NCBI GenBank assembly: GCA_037127315.1
Contig: JBBBDQ010000310.1
Location: 2,427,001-2,491,000, forward strand
Length of the DNA: 64,000 bases
Direction: 5' to 3'
Source of the DNA: Ascarosepion bandense
Taxonomy: Eukaryota; Mollusca; Cephalopoda; Sepiida; Sepiidae
Position numbers and translations under genes: made by a program. The notes under the pieces were generated by a model. It did no database searches and was not told the origin of the DNA. It was given only the letters and a program-made list of their open reading frames with translations. Shown here one piece after another: positions 1 through 11,122 of this stretch; the first letter of the stretch is position 1, and each line of letters starts with the position of its first letter.

Positions 1-704
1 TGAAGCTAAATCTCACCCAACCATCTACCACGTAGTGCAGTTCACAAGCTCAAGGAGTCGTTTTCCGTTTGAGCAACATACCTTCACCATATATAGAAAC
101 TATTACTACAGTTCGAAATCATTTTGCTGGAAAAAATTCACGACTAGCAGTTTTCTCATTTGAGAGGAATATGTCCTGGTAATGACACAGCAAATAATCG
201 GCCCCTGTTCGAATCTGGAATTCTAAATATGGTTTCCTGAGAAACACAGAAGAATTTCCAGCTGTTCTAATTCTTGTGGCGAATTAGTACAAGACGATTT
301 TTTCCAAGTTTTTACACTTCTTGTTATTGTATATATGTTTTATAGTTTCTTTCGTGGGATACGTGTAAACATTTATATATAATTTTCTGTATGACTTCTG
401 TATAAAACTGTCGTCTCTGAGAACAAACAATATTTTGTCTCTTTCAGTGATTCAGTTTTGTCCGTGAAATAAGCTGTTATTATAAGTTTTTTTTTTATCA
501 ATGCATTAATAGAAGAAGTTTCTTTCATAAAATCTGATGTAAATAAATTTCGAAATATAATAAAATGTAAATAAAATAAATATTAGATATCATCATTACA
601 CTTATTTATTAATACAATTTAGATTACATATATGGTATTCGGCATTACTTTCATATTAGTTCTTCTTGAATTGACACAGTAAAAACATTTGTAGAGAGGA
701 CCAG

Positions 705-706
<2 letters not shown>
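1..706. other. AT-rich sequence, no gene seen
   Basis: No long reading frame or recognisable repeat was found. A stretch near 30-60 weakly recalls the repeat at 3366-3800, but too little is present to call it. Confidence 0.5.
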
Positions 707-746
<40 letters not shown>

Positions 747-774
747 GAGAGAGAGAGAGAAAGAGAGAGAAAGA
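707..774. repeat. Compound (TA)n-(GA)n microsatellite
   Basis: About 18 TA units run directly into an imperfect GA tract. Confidence 0.95.
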
Positions 775-1410
775 CATGGTTTCAGAGAAAATTAGACATA
801 AAATTTCAGACGTGTGTGCCAACTGATAAAAAGGCGACTGAATATTATATACATTACAGATAATCTCAACAATTTATCATTTGCCGAAAAATCCCAAGAA
901 ACGTTTAACTTATCCCCGCCAATCAACAACATCAATAATAAATACCGAGTCCCATGTGCTTAAAGAAAGAGGCCACCCAGATAACTAAGTTATTATTAGT
1001 AGTGAACATTCGGTTTGCGACAAGCTTTCATATGGTAAAGTCAATAAATGGGACCGACTTTCCTGATACTGTGATACGAATGCCCGACAATTAGGCCATG
1101 AATCACTGTATTTAAGTAAACAGATCAGTTTGAATAAATCCAGTCTGAATTTACCTAGAACATTGATTCTTAAAAGCTAATATCATAAATTAAAAAAAAA
1201 AGATATTGCCTAGGGATGATAACTATTCCTGTAATTGAATAAATTGAAGAATTTTGTGCATGTTGCTAATAAATTTTCCAGATGGTGCGTTAGATTCTTG
1301 AACATTCCTTGTTACGAACCTTAAATAAAAATAATAGGTACTCCATATATGTGACTTTATTAAGCTAAGCTTAGTAAATAACATCAGTTCATAAAATGAA
1401 AAGTGGATAG

Positions 1411-1413
<3 letters not shown>
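775..1413. other. AT-rich sequence, nothing recognised
   Basis: Short frames only; no motif or repeat was recognised. Confidence 0.5.

Positions 1414-1445
<32 letters not shown>
1414..1445. repeat. (TG)n microsatellite
   Basis: About 16 uninterrupted TG units. Confidence 0.95.
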
Positions 1446-1447
<2 letters not shown>

Positions 1448-1764
1448 CAACCACTTGCTGTCTCTCCTTTTCCTTCGTTTTATATTTTCATGCATTTTTG
1501 TTTGAAGTTCAACGAATTTTTTGTTTACGATTTAAACAAACACACACACAAATATGGTACGGAACATTTTTCTGATTTTCGGAGATAATTTGAACATAAG
1601 TTGTCCTCATTTTTTACTGCTTTTATAAGTTGTTTATTTTTACGGCATTTCAACTGTAATGTTTTTAATGCCATGATTTTTAATGGAGAATATTTCGGTT
1701 GTAAATTTAAAGGTTGAGATAATTTAAAATGTCTGTATTGATAGGACCTAACATTTCAAAGTAT

Positions 1765-2308
1765 ATATGCGCCTCCTCGGCTTAACTCTCACAACAGACC
1801 TCAAGTGGAATTACTATATAGAACCCATAGCTAAATCCGCTGCTAAGAAAATCAGTTCTCTGTGTAGGGCCAGAAAGTTTTTCCCGTCTGAAATAATCCT
1901 GCACATATATAAATCTACCATCCGCCCGTGCATTAAATACTGCTCCTATATCTGGTCGTGTGCTCCTGCTATCTACCTAACTGTTCTTAAAATCCAACAA
2001 AGTATCTGCAATGTGAGCGATCCCGACTTGGGAGCTCAGATACAGTCACTTTCTCACCGGTGCAATGTGGCTTCTCTGTGTCTCTTCTACGAATACTTTC
2101 ACAGTTTCTCCTCCGATGAACTTAGCTCACTGTTGCCACCCTTTTACTGCGAAACCAATAAAATGTAAACGCAAATTCTACTCTACCAGCTTCTTTTCTC
2201 GCACTTCTCGCCTGTGGAATTACTTTCCATTTACTTGCTTCCCCGACAGTTACAATCTCTAAGAATTTAAATGTAAAGTCAATAGTCATCTCCTATTTCA
2301 CTAATCTG

Positions 2309-2355
<47 letters not shown>

Positions 2356-2530
2356 GCTCCTTTCTCCACGCACTTCACTCTCATCAGTATTCTCATTTCG
2401 TCTCTTACCCACTTCCTGACACCCGCTATAACCTGTTACTCTTTCTCATAACTTTCATCCTATGTAACCCCCCCTGCAAAACAGTGGCAGTAAAATGCCT
2501 TGCTTGGGGCGATATGATTATTAAAAAAAT
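1765..2530 (+). pseudogene. 3' fragment of APE-type LINE (same family as 11123-14011)
   Basis: The frame from 1767 matches the last quarter of the intact LINE protein at 11123-14011, starting at the block containing RLLGLTL. It keeps ARKFFPS, the YKSTIRPCI block and a degraded LSHR block. A frameshift near 2160 moves the final RTSRLWN block to another frame. The 3' untranslated region follows, with a (CT)n tract at 2312-2353, and then the family's 3' end, TGCCTTGCTTGGGG, near 2497. Everything upstream of the C-terminal region (endonuclease and polymerase) is absent, which is typical 5' truncation during reverse transcription. Not functional. Confidence 0.9.
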
Positions 2531-3365
2531 TAAATGATTGTTTTGTATAAGAGACAAAAATTTCCACAATAAGTTATTTTTTTCCAAGTTTTTCTTTTTC
2601 TCTACAAGTTTTTTTTTTCATGTCTTCTCTCAAAACAAATCCACCTCCTTCGACATTCCGAGGATTAAACAGGGATACTCAAGGTATTTGCTATACCCGC
2701 ATACCCTAGTTTTATTTTGAGATGATTAAGTTGTGCCTATGTGCATGCATTGTGTTTTCTTTGGTCATATTTCGAATGTTCAGGATTTACGCTTAGGTGG
2801 GTGCCATGTTAGTTCTTATTTATGGATGGCGTCAGTGTGTAGTGTTGTTTTTTCTCTTTTTTTGTAATTTGTTGTAAAATATATTTAGTATTTTTGTTTC
2901 TAAATGGATTCATTTTATTGGTATTGAGGTTGAATTATTTGTTTTATTGTTCAAGCTTTTAGTATTGTAATACTGTCCAACTACAAATCCAATTACGCGA
3001 CCAAACAGCTGCGAAGGAAAACAACACCTGAAGCTTCAGGAAAAAATCATTGATAGACAAATTAAAATAATGATAAACAAACTCTTCAAATCTTTACAAA
3101 GAACGAAACGAAACCGAGAACGAATCAAAAATGAAAATGGATGCATCACAAAACAACCAAATTAAAAATAATCTTGATGAAATCATTAAGAAGAAAACAT
3201 TCATGTGAACAAATAAATTCAATAGAACACAAAGCTAAACAAAATATAGAAAGCTCTATCTTCCAAACTCTCTCTTGATCGTACTCTCAGCTTTCGAACG
3301 AAATGGTAGAATTTTTTCTAGGCATAATAGATAAGTCCCTGGCCTTGCTTTAAGCAACGTCTACG
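2531..3365. other. AT-rich sequence, nothing recognised
   Basis: Short T-rich frames only. Confidence 0.5.
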
Positions 3366-3800
3366 AAAAATTGTTGCCCGAGCTCAAGGACTCGAATTTA
3401 GCACATGTGCCTTGTGCCTCATCACGCCTCAGTGGGGTGGTAGTTAAATATCATTTTGCCAAAACTCTCTCTCTTGGTCGGACTCTCTGCCTCTGGGCGG
3501 AGAACCCAAACGAGGCTCCACTGAAAGGCAGAGTTCTGTCTGGGGGAAAGCGTATAAAATCATATGCGGGGGTCTACGGGGAATTTTTGGTTGAGCGTAC
3601 GCGCTCGAAAAGTCCCGTGAAATATCGAGTTTGTCAAAACCTTATCATTCGAAAAAGCGGAAAAGAACCCAAACGATGTTATACCAAAGAGCAGAGTCGT
3701 GTCTTTGGTAAATAGGTGAGTGCCCGGCCTCACCTGTAAGGAGTATACGGGGAATTTTTACTAGCTCATAATACCCTACGTTCAAAATCAGCCTCGTAGC
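3366..3800. repeat. GC-richer dispersed repeat, possibly a diverged tandem dimer
   Basis: More GC-rich than its surroundings. Two internal stretches resemble each other: AGAACCCAAACGA occurs near 3500 and 3663, and ACGGGGAATTTTT near 3577 and 3747. A related copy lies at 45401-45610, sharing CTCTGGGCGGAGA and a GCAGAGTT...GTCTGGG block. A 114-codon frame runs through it but has no recognisable domain. The nature of the repeat is unknown. Confidence 0.6.
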
Positions 3801-5707
3801 ACAACCGGCTTTGTGCGGAGGCTTCGCGTAAAAATCATCTGTACCACACTGCAATAACAATTTCACTTGCTTTCAAGAATGTGATATAAGCCTTTCATAT
3901 CCTATATGTGTTTTGTTGCCACAGTACAGAAACTTGTTTTATTTCTTCTTTCTTTGTCTTTTTGTTTGTTCTTTTGTCACCCTTATGGTCCCTTCTGGTT
4001 ATCACTTAGTATATCACGGGTAAATCCTCATAAAAAACCTGACACCAAGCACGTGGTCGGTAGTTTCATCATCCTAATCTCATCCTCAGTATTACCATCA
4101 CTAGTTTGTAACTTTTATTAACGTTTCTCCCCATATTTACCAATTTAATTATCATGTCATTGTTTGAACATTTCTTTTATGTAGCCATATTTCCTATGTT
4201 TATTTTTCGTTTGTATCTCTCCGTGTAGAATCATGCCAAAATGTGTCCATTGTCAAGAAACACTGTTTCAACATGTGACCTTCTCCGAGCTTCTTTTTCT
4301 GAAAACTCGCCACAGCATTAGTATGTATTCTTGTAGCAAACTTTACACATATTCATGTAAACCAAATATTCACTACATTCCTATACCAATTTAAACAATT
4401 TCTCTTAGTTTTATGTTCAAGTCTCTGGCTGTTTTTGTTATTTTTCCTGTTATCCTTTTTTGTTCGAATATTCTGACCAACTTAGTCATATTTATTTCTT
4501 TTTCTCATTTTAGTATTTTGGTTATTAATAAATCTGCCGATGAACAAGACTTCGTCCTCAGAGACTTAATTGCCTTAAGGCGTTTATCTGGCTGGCTTCG
4601 AGATTACACAAGCGTATGACACGGACGAGGTTTTTCGTGGGGTAGAACATTTTCCCCGGAAATGTTTTGTTTTGTTACTGATACTGCACGCTATCTTAAT
4701 CTATCCTCCATCATTTTCCAAATTTGCGTTATTGAAGGGCACCCACTTTTCATTCAAGTGACAAAATTCTGCAAAAGAAATCTTTTCATGACTGGGAACA
4801 ACGAAATGTAGACGGTGAGACGCTATACAATATTTGGCCGTGGTAATTCATGAGGAAGGGATTTGCTGCTTTTTAAAGTTTCTCCTTAATAAACACCAGT
4901 TTATTCAACGAATTCCTATTTTGATTAGATGCAGTCATCTTTGAAAAGAGCCTCCAAGTTATTATGTCCAAATTCTTGTAATTTACTCTATTATGGTTTT
5001 CTTTTCAAGTCAAATTCGGCTTTTTATTTACTTTGCAAGCCATTCACAACACGTACAGTTTCTACTTGAGTAATCTCGACAAGCTTCATCAATTATCTTC
5101 TTCGCTTCTACTCACGTCTATTCAAATTTAAAAGGAACAACATGTTGGGTTGCACGTTTATATTATCGCTGCCATTTTTCTCAATACAGAATAAATAAAC
5201 ACTGAATGTAGAAGACTTAACATTGATTTTCACTCGTTAATTTACATGAAATGATGTTTGGAACATTCGCTTACAATATATATTATTCTCATATTCAATA
5301 TAATAGAAAAGTAATAAATTTTCTGCCTGGATAATAATAATAAGTTTTCGACCTGGATATTCCCGACGCACCAATGCACACTAGGGAAATAAATAAAATC
5401 GAAGAACAACTAGCACAATTTTGCTCTTCAGAGAATTGTTTTAAAATTCGTCGAATGCAAGAATATATCACACTTTACATAGTGGTTGTTTGATGATATT
5501 GCAATTTCTGATCAAATAGTGCTTTTCTTCAAAATACAAAAGTTCTTATATTTTGAAATCTTTTAAAAATTTCGTAACCGATAAATTTTGCCATATTTGA
5601 CCTCTTTCATTATTTCTCCTCTGCTCATTTTTGCCCGGATGATTATTTATTTCTTCCGTTTATAATTTGTTTATAAATGTTTAATCCTTGTAGTTTAGCA
5701 GCCTTTT

Positions 5708-5709
<2 letters not shown>
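3801..5709. other. AT-rich sequence, nothing recognised
   Basis: No frame over about 70 codons and no repeat was identified. Confidence 0.5.

Positions 5710-5760
<51 letters not shown>
5710..5760. repeat. (TAA)n array, 5' flank of an R4/Dong-like LINE
   Basis: About 17 TAA units end directly at the truncated 5' edge of the LINE. Matching TAA arrays lie at its 3' edge, so this is probably the pre-existing target. Confidence 0.9.
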
Positions 5761-5761
<1 letters not shown>

Positions 5762-8257
5762 GTAAGAACTAGGAAAAGCAAAAGAGCCGAAAGAAAATAT
5801 AACATTAGAAATGAAAATGAAGTCTTATCAAATAAAGAAAAAATAAAGCAAAAAATCCAACTGAAGGCTCAAAGAATAAAACGCTATGAGAAAAGATCAA
5901 GATTTTACAGACAAAACAAGATTTTTCAAACTGATACAAAGAGATTTTACAGGGAAATAGGTAAAAAAAGAATTGAAGTGACAGCCCCGCCCCCCAGAAT
6001 GGAAGAAGTCACACAGTTCTGGGAAAAGATATGGGCTTGCCCTAAAGAACATAGCAAGGAAGTACATTGGATTGCGCAAGAGATAGAACGAATGAAAAAT
6101 AAACCAGAACAGACATGGTCTGGAATTACAGAAGATGATGTTAAATTTGCACTAAAAAAAGCACACAATTGGAAATTCCCAGGTATAGATAAAATTCCTA
6201 ACTTTTGGCTATATTATTTAAATACAGCACATAAAAAAATAGCCAAAGAACTTCCAGAAATGGTTGACGATCCCACTAAAATTCCTGCATGGATGACCAA
6301 AGGAATTACATTTCTTCTACCCAAGAATGGTGACACAAACAACCCGAAAAACTACAGACCAATTACATGTCTTTCAACAACATATAAACTATTAACATCT
6401 ATTTTAACAAAACAGACATATTTATTCTTAGAAAGAAATGACATGATACCGCTTGAACAAAAAGGGTGCAAACGTGGCTGTTATGGATGTAAAGACCAAT
6501 TGCTAATTAACAAAATGATCCTGGAAAACTGCTACAGTACAAAAAAAATCTTAGTACTGCCTGGATAGATTATCAAAAGGCATTCGATAGTGTGCCACAT
6601 TCCTGGATTTTAAAGACTTTAAATATATACAAGATATCACCCGTCATCATCAATTTCATCAAACAGTGCATGTCTATATGGAAAACAACCCTTTACCTCA
6701 ATCATATAAATGGAACCTATAAGTCTGATGAAATAAACATCAAAAGAGGTATATTTCAAGGTGATTCTTTATCTCCCTTACTATTCTGCATATCATTAAT
6801 AGCACTAACCAGTCAACTTAATAAGACAGAATGTGGTTATAAAATAGGCCAAAAGAAAATAAGCCATCTATTTTACATGGATGACTTAAAGTTATATGCT
6901 AAGAATGATAATGAGCTGGAAGGTCTTCTGCAAACTGTAAAATGCTTCAGCGAAGAAATTGGAATGAAATTTAATTTGAATAAATGTGCTAAAGCTACAG
7001 TTTTACGTGGATCAATACAAGAAACATCCTCAATTAGCTTAGACCCTGCTGTAACAATAAAAGAATTGAAACCAGAAGAAGCTTATAAATACCTAGGTGT
7101 AAATGAGAGCGAAAACATTCACCATAAAAAAAATGAAAGAAATAGTGCGTAAAGAGTACTATAGAAGGCTACGAATGATATTAAAAACTGAATTAAATTC
7201 ACAGAACAGAGTTATGGCCATTAATAGCCTTGCAATCCCATTTGTCCAATATAGTTTCAACATCTTAAACTGGACTCTAAACTACATCAGGCGAATGGAT
7301 GCTAAAACAAGAAAACTTCTTTCTAAGCATAAGATGCATCATCCAAAGGCTGATGTAGACCGTCTATACATACCCCGTAAAGAAGGTGGAAGAGGTCTTA
7401 TTCAGCTGGAATTGTCATACAAGACAACAACTATTGGCTTACTAACATACATAGAAACAACAAAGGATTGGATGATACAATTAGTAAGGCAGCATGAAGA
7501 AAGAAAGAAAAAATATTCAATAATAAAAGAAGGCAGTAAATACAAACAAGATTTACAGTTAGTAGATTCTGTAGAAAAGTAAAGCAGAAGCCAAGAACCA
7601 ACTATTGCGGCAAAAAATATGAAAATGAAAGCCAAAGATAAAGCTCTTGAACAGATGAAACAGCGCTGGCAAGATAAACCTCTGCATGGCCAATATCCAG
7701 AACGTGCCAATAAATCCAATGTTGACAAAGCTAATACTCATCGATGGTTACGTGCATCTGGATTAAAGTCTTCAACTGAAGGCTTTATTCTTGCAGCACA
7801 AGACCAAAGTCTTTTCACTAGAAACTTTCAGGCAAATATTATGCATAATAATATGGATCCAAAATGCAGGTTTTGTGATAAACACCAAGAAACAATAGAC
7901 CACCTCATCTCAGGCTGTTCTGTGATTGCCCCAAATGAATATAAAAATCGCCACGATAGAGTTGGGCAATATTTACATTGGACAATGTGCAAACACTATG
8001 GAAAATCTGTAAACAAACACTGGTATGAACATCACGAAGCACCGGTTACAGAAATAGAAGATGTCACCATTCTATGGGATTACACCATCTACACAGACAG
8101 AAAAACTGAAGCAAACAGGCCGGGCATTATTAAAAACCAGAAAGAAAAAACTTGCCTATTAATTGATATGGCTTGTCCAGCGGATTGTAACATAGCAACC
8201 AAGGAATTCGAAAAACTGTCAAAATATAAAGACCTGGAAACTGAAAAAAAAATGTAG
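5761..8257 (+). pseudogene. R4/Dong-like non-LTR retrotransposon with restriction-like endonuclease, broken
   Basis: Four successive frames (about 5978-6568, 6575-7152, 7103-7582 and 7619-8257) make one reverse-transcriptase protein interrupted by frameshifts near 6570, 7105 and 7590. Visible in order: the NYRPITCLS fingers, DYQKAFDSVPH (motif A), FQGDSLSPLLF (motif B), a FYMDDLKLY catalytic box, a C-X2-C-X8-H-X4-C zinc knuckle near 7867-7920, and a restriction-like endonuclease with WDYTIYTDRK, an IDMACPAD block and KY.DLE. Non-LTR elements of the R2/R4/NeSL type carry this domain instead of an APE endonuclease. The expected RPD is RPG here, which removes a probable catalytic aspartate. The N terminus is missing. 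TAA arrays on both sides match the insertion preference of Dong elements. Inactive; clade inferred. Confidence 0.85.
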
Positions 8258-8560
8258 ACATTGAAAACAAGAATCTTGCCAGTGATAGTAGGTACACTTG
8301 GAATGATAACAATGGAACAAAACAACACATTGAAAGAATCCCTGGAAACCCCAGCTTAAGAGATATACAAAAAATGTCTTCTTAAATACAGCCCACACAC
8401 TAAGGAGAAGTTTGTCTATGTAACGCTAGGGATGATATGAGAGATAGGAAAACATGAAATGGAGCCATAACGACACACCACGACCTGCCTTAGATCTTCC
8501 CGCAGACTTTGTAGGTAGTGAGACCATAGCAGAAATCGAAATATGATGAAAAATGACAAC
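8258..8560 (+). other. 3' UTR of the R4/Dong-like LINE
   Basis: Non-coding sequence after the endonuclease frame, ending at a TAA array. From about 8336 (GAATCCCTGGAAACCCC) it matches the separate copy at 8640-8860 almost base for base. Confidence 0.85.
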
Positions 8561-8613
<53 letters not shown>

Positions 8614-8639
8614 CCCTGTAAATAATAATAATAATAATA
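8561..8639. repeat. (TAA)n array between two LINE 3' ends
   Basis: About 18 TAA units, a 7-nt break, then about six more. It is at once the tail of the first LINE and the landing site of the second. Confidence 0.9.
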
Positions 8640-8879
8640 GAATCCCTGGAAACCCCAGCTTAAGAGATATACAAAAAATTGTCTTATTAAGTACAGCCCA
8701 CACACTAAGGAAAACTTTATCTATGTAATGCTAGGGATGATAGGGAAGATAGAAAAACATGAAATGGAGCCATAACAACACGCAACGACCTGCCTTAGGT
8801 CTCCCTGCAGACTTGGTTGGTCGTGAGACCAAAGTAGAAATCGAAATATGATGAAAAATGACATAATAATAATAATAAT
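8640..8879 (+). mobile_element. Second, severely 5'-truncated R4/Dong-like copy with TAA tail
   Basis: About 220 bp match the 3' UTR at 8336-8560 and end in another TAA tract at 8861-8879. It is best read as a second insertion that retained only the 3' UTR and landed in the TAA tail of the first. Confidence 0.8.
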
Positions 8880-9086
8880 GAAAATAATATTGGCATGATT
8901 TGAGATAAGATTTCCAGTTACGATGGCCAACTTATTTTTTCAATTGTATTTTTATTTATTAATAACTGTTAAGAAAGATTCACCTATTTTTAATTGTATT
9001 TATATTTATTAATAATTGTCAAGAAATATTCCATATCTTCGTTCGGAATTTATATTTTGAATTTAAAAGTGTCTATTATAACAAAA

Positions 9087-9087
<1 letters not shown>

Positions 9088-9154
<67 letters not shown>
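9088..9154. repeat. (CA)n microsatellite
   Basis: About 33 CA units. Confidence 0.97.
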
Positions 9155-9159
<5 letters not shown>

Positions 9160-9338
9160 CAAAAAAAAACAAACACAAAGCACAAAATCAAATAATCCTG
9201 ATACCTTCACACTGTCTTTTGTATTGCGATTGATTGATTTTTTATGACTTAATTTTTTGCAGGTTATTTAAAGCTAGGAAATATTTTTAGATTATGAGAA
9301 TTTTTGGGATGTAATAATGATTCACTGATGTAAGTCTT

Positions 9339-9481
9339 ACTATTTAAACCATAGCTGGCGGAGAAGACATAGATTCATACTTTTCCCAAGTGTATTTGCG
9401 CGTAACAAACTCGACTAGAATTAGAACTCGGTCCTCAGTATTCCAACTGCCAACTCTTAATTCATTAAACCATGCACACAT
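9339..9481 (-). mobile_element. tRNA-derived SINE, family A, diverged copy
   Basis: Read on the minus strand it has a degraded tRNA-like head (TGGTTTAATGAATTAAG, then CCGAGTTCTAATTC) and the family A body: a GTTACGCGCAAATAC-like block, CTTGGGAAAAG and an AGCTATGGTTTAAAT block. The other copies are 15139-15447, 39701-39989 and 60213-60494. Confidence 0.7.
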
Positions 9482-9568
9482 CCAAGCTTACAGTAGCTGG
9501 CATTACCAAGTGCTCACCCATTTAGGTACTGAGCAGGCTCAACATTGCTTGACTTAGGTGATCTGACC
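9482..9568 (-). pseudogene. 5S rRNA-like fragment (3' two-thirds)
   Basis: The minus strand reads like the last 85-87 nt of an animal 5S rRNA: GATCACCTAAGTCAAGCA, then GAGCCTG, AGTACCTAAATGGGTGA, and a CTGTAAGCTT end. These blocks cover the internal promoter of 5S genes (A box, intermediate element, C box), all somewhat mutated. The 5' third is not visible. It ends exactly where the SINE at 9339-9481 begins. It is either a 5S pseudogene or the head of a 5S-derived SINE. Confidence 0.75.
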
Positions 9569-10314
9569 TTTTTATAATGAACGATAAAGGATTAAGTGAT
9601 GTTCAAAACTGATAGCAATCAGTAGGTGTTCTTCAGAAACTCATATTATCGATCAGAACCACAGACAATAATTCTGGGTTTTGTCTGGGGTCAATATAAC
9701 GCTTAGAACTAATACATCATTGTGGTTCAAATAATAGACTTGAAGATTCTGATTGACACATACTCACATTATCGTCAGGAGAGACTTTTCTTTAAGCTGT
9801 TCTTTGCTGCTCAGATCAACAGTAGACTGGGCTCTATCGCCGGTTTGCTGAAAGTCGAGGAGAAGGCATGAATTTATTTAAAAGGACAACACAATAGAAA
9901 GTAAAAAAAAGGTCAATAATCATCTACATGCTGAAGGGGTATAGTTCATTTGAAATTTTGTTGATGGTCTACAGGATGGTAACTGTTCTAATGTGAATAT
10001 TGACCAAAAACAAGGTGAACCAAACATGACAAGAAGTTTATTGTCCATTTCGATTTCAGAAGAAAATCATCACAAATTAGATACAGGAAAAATGTGAAAA
10101 CTGATATGCAACAAGTTGAGACAAGCTGATCAAAATTTTCAAGCGAGGCTGGTTATTTGTTTTTAAAACAAAGAATCTGCAGAAATTTACATAAAGTAGA
10201 ATTATAGCATTAAACAGAAAACGTATGGAAAAAATACTGAAAACTGAACCAAGAATAAATAAAAGGAATTGTCAAAATAAAGAGAACTTGACAAAGAGAA
10301 TTATTTATAAACTA
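9569..10314. other. AT-rich sequence, nothing recognised
   Basis: No reading frame or repeat was recognised. Confidence 0.5.
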
Positions 10315-10462
10315 GGAAACAGGACTGTTTTAGTATTTGTCTATACTTCTGAGATGAGGTAGCATTTACACTATTTATATTGTACAGACTATTGTCCTCA
10401 TCTTTATTGCCATGTCTACGACGTTTCGGTCGTTGTACGCTTCGGCATCTTCTTCTCAAGGA
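10315..10462 (-). repeat. Unknown dispersed repeat, copy 1
   Basis: The minus strand carries CCGAAACGTCGTAGACATGG, then GCAATAAAGATGAGGAC, ATCTCAGAAGTATAGAC and CAGTCCTGTTTCC. It aligns along its length with 10836-10975 on the opposite strand. It may be the 3' end of a retroelement, since it includes AATAAA. Confidence 0.65.
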
Positions 10463-10560
10463 CACATGGCCCACTGGATATAAACGTTGGTTAGTTCCAG
10501 TGTCTTGACCCAAAGAGTTGTGAGTTCAATACCAGGCTACAGCAGTGGTGAACAAATAAA
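10463..10560 (+). mobile_element. tRNA-derived SINE head
   Basis: An A-box-like TGGCCCACTGG at 10467-10477 is followed after 44 nt by a B-box-like GAGTTCAATACC at 10522-10533. Sequence and spacing fit a polymerase III tRNA promoter. The body was not matched to the other SINEs here. Confidence 0.55.
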
Positions 10561-10734
10561 TTAGAAACTTAAGTTGAAGGGAGATAACTATATGGCTACC
10601 TGAAGCGGCATCGCACATGAAATGAGAATGATATACCCCAGTGATGGAAATAAAGGGTCCAGTTCGAAATTCTTAGCAACTAAAGAAGGCCGGAGCATAC
10701 AACGGTGGAAACATTGTAAACTTGAAAATGAAGA

Positions 10735-10835
10735 TGAGTAAAATATCATGAACAATGTAAATAATTTAAGAACTGTTTCCCTCATCTTTATTGTCACATT
10801 TCCAACATTTCGTTCGTACACCCCTTGGTGATATT
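10735..10835 (-). repeat. Unknown dispersed repeat, copy 2 (partial)
   Basis: The minus strand shows GAACGAAATGTTGGAAATG followed by ACAATAAAGATGAGGG, matching part of the repeat at 10315-10462. Confidence 0.55.
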
Positions 10836-10975
10836 TATTTGAGGAAGGCCAAAGCGTAAATCAGGCAAAATGTTATGAATATGACAATAAAAATGAGAAT
10901 AACAATCCAATCATTGTAAATATTGTAAATAGTTATATCTCATCTCAGAAATATAAACAGATAGAAAACAGGAAT
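10836..10975 (+). repeat. Unknown dispersed repeat, copy 3
   Basis: A plus-strand copy of the 10315-10462 repeat: AAGCGTAAATC, GACAATAAAAATGAG, ATCTCATCTCAGAAATATA and GAAAACAGGAAT. It lies back to back with copy 2. Confidence 0.6.
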
Positions 10976-11122
10976 AATTGAAACCGAGAACGTTAATAAA
11001 GTTTTGCAATATATAAATATCACTGAACTGAATCATTCAATATATGCAAAGATATCTTCGGAAAAATTTGGTAATCCCCCAAAATATATTCAGTTCTAAG
11101 ACCACTCCTTAACTGAATTACT

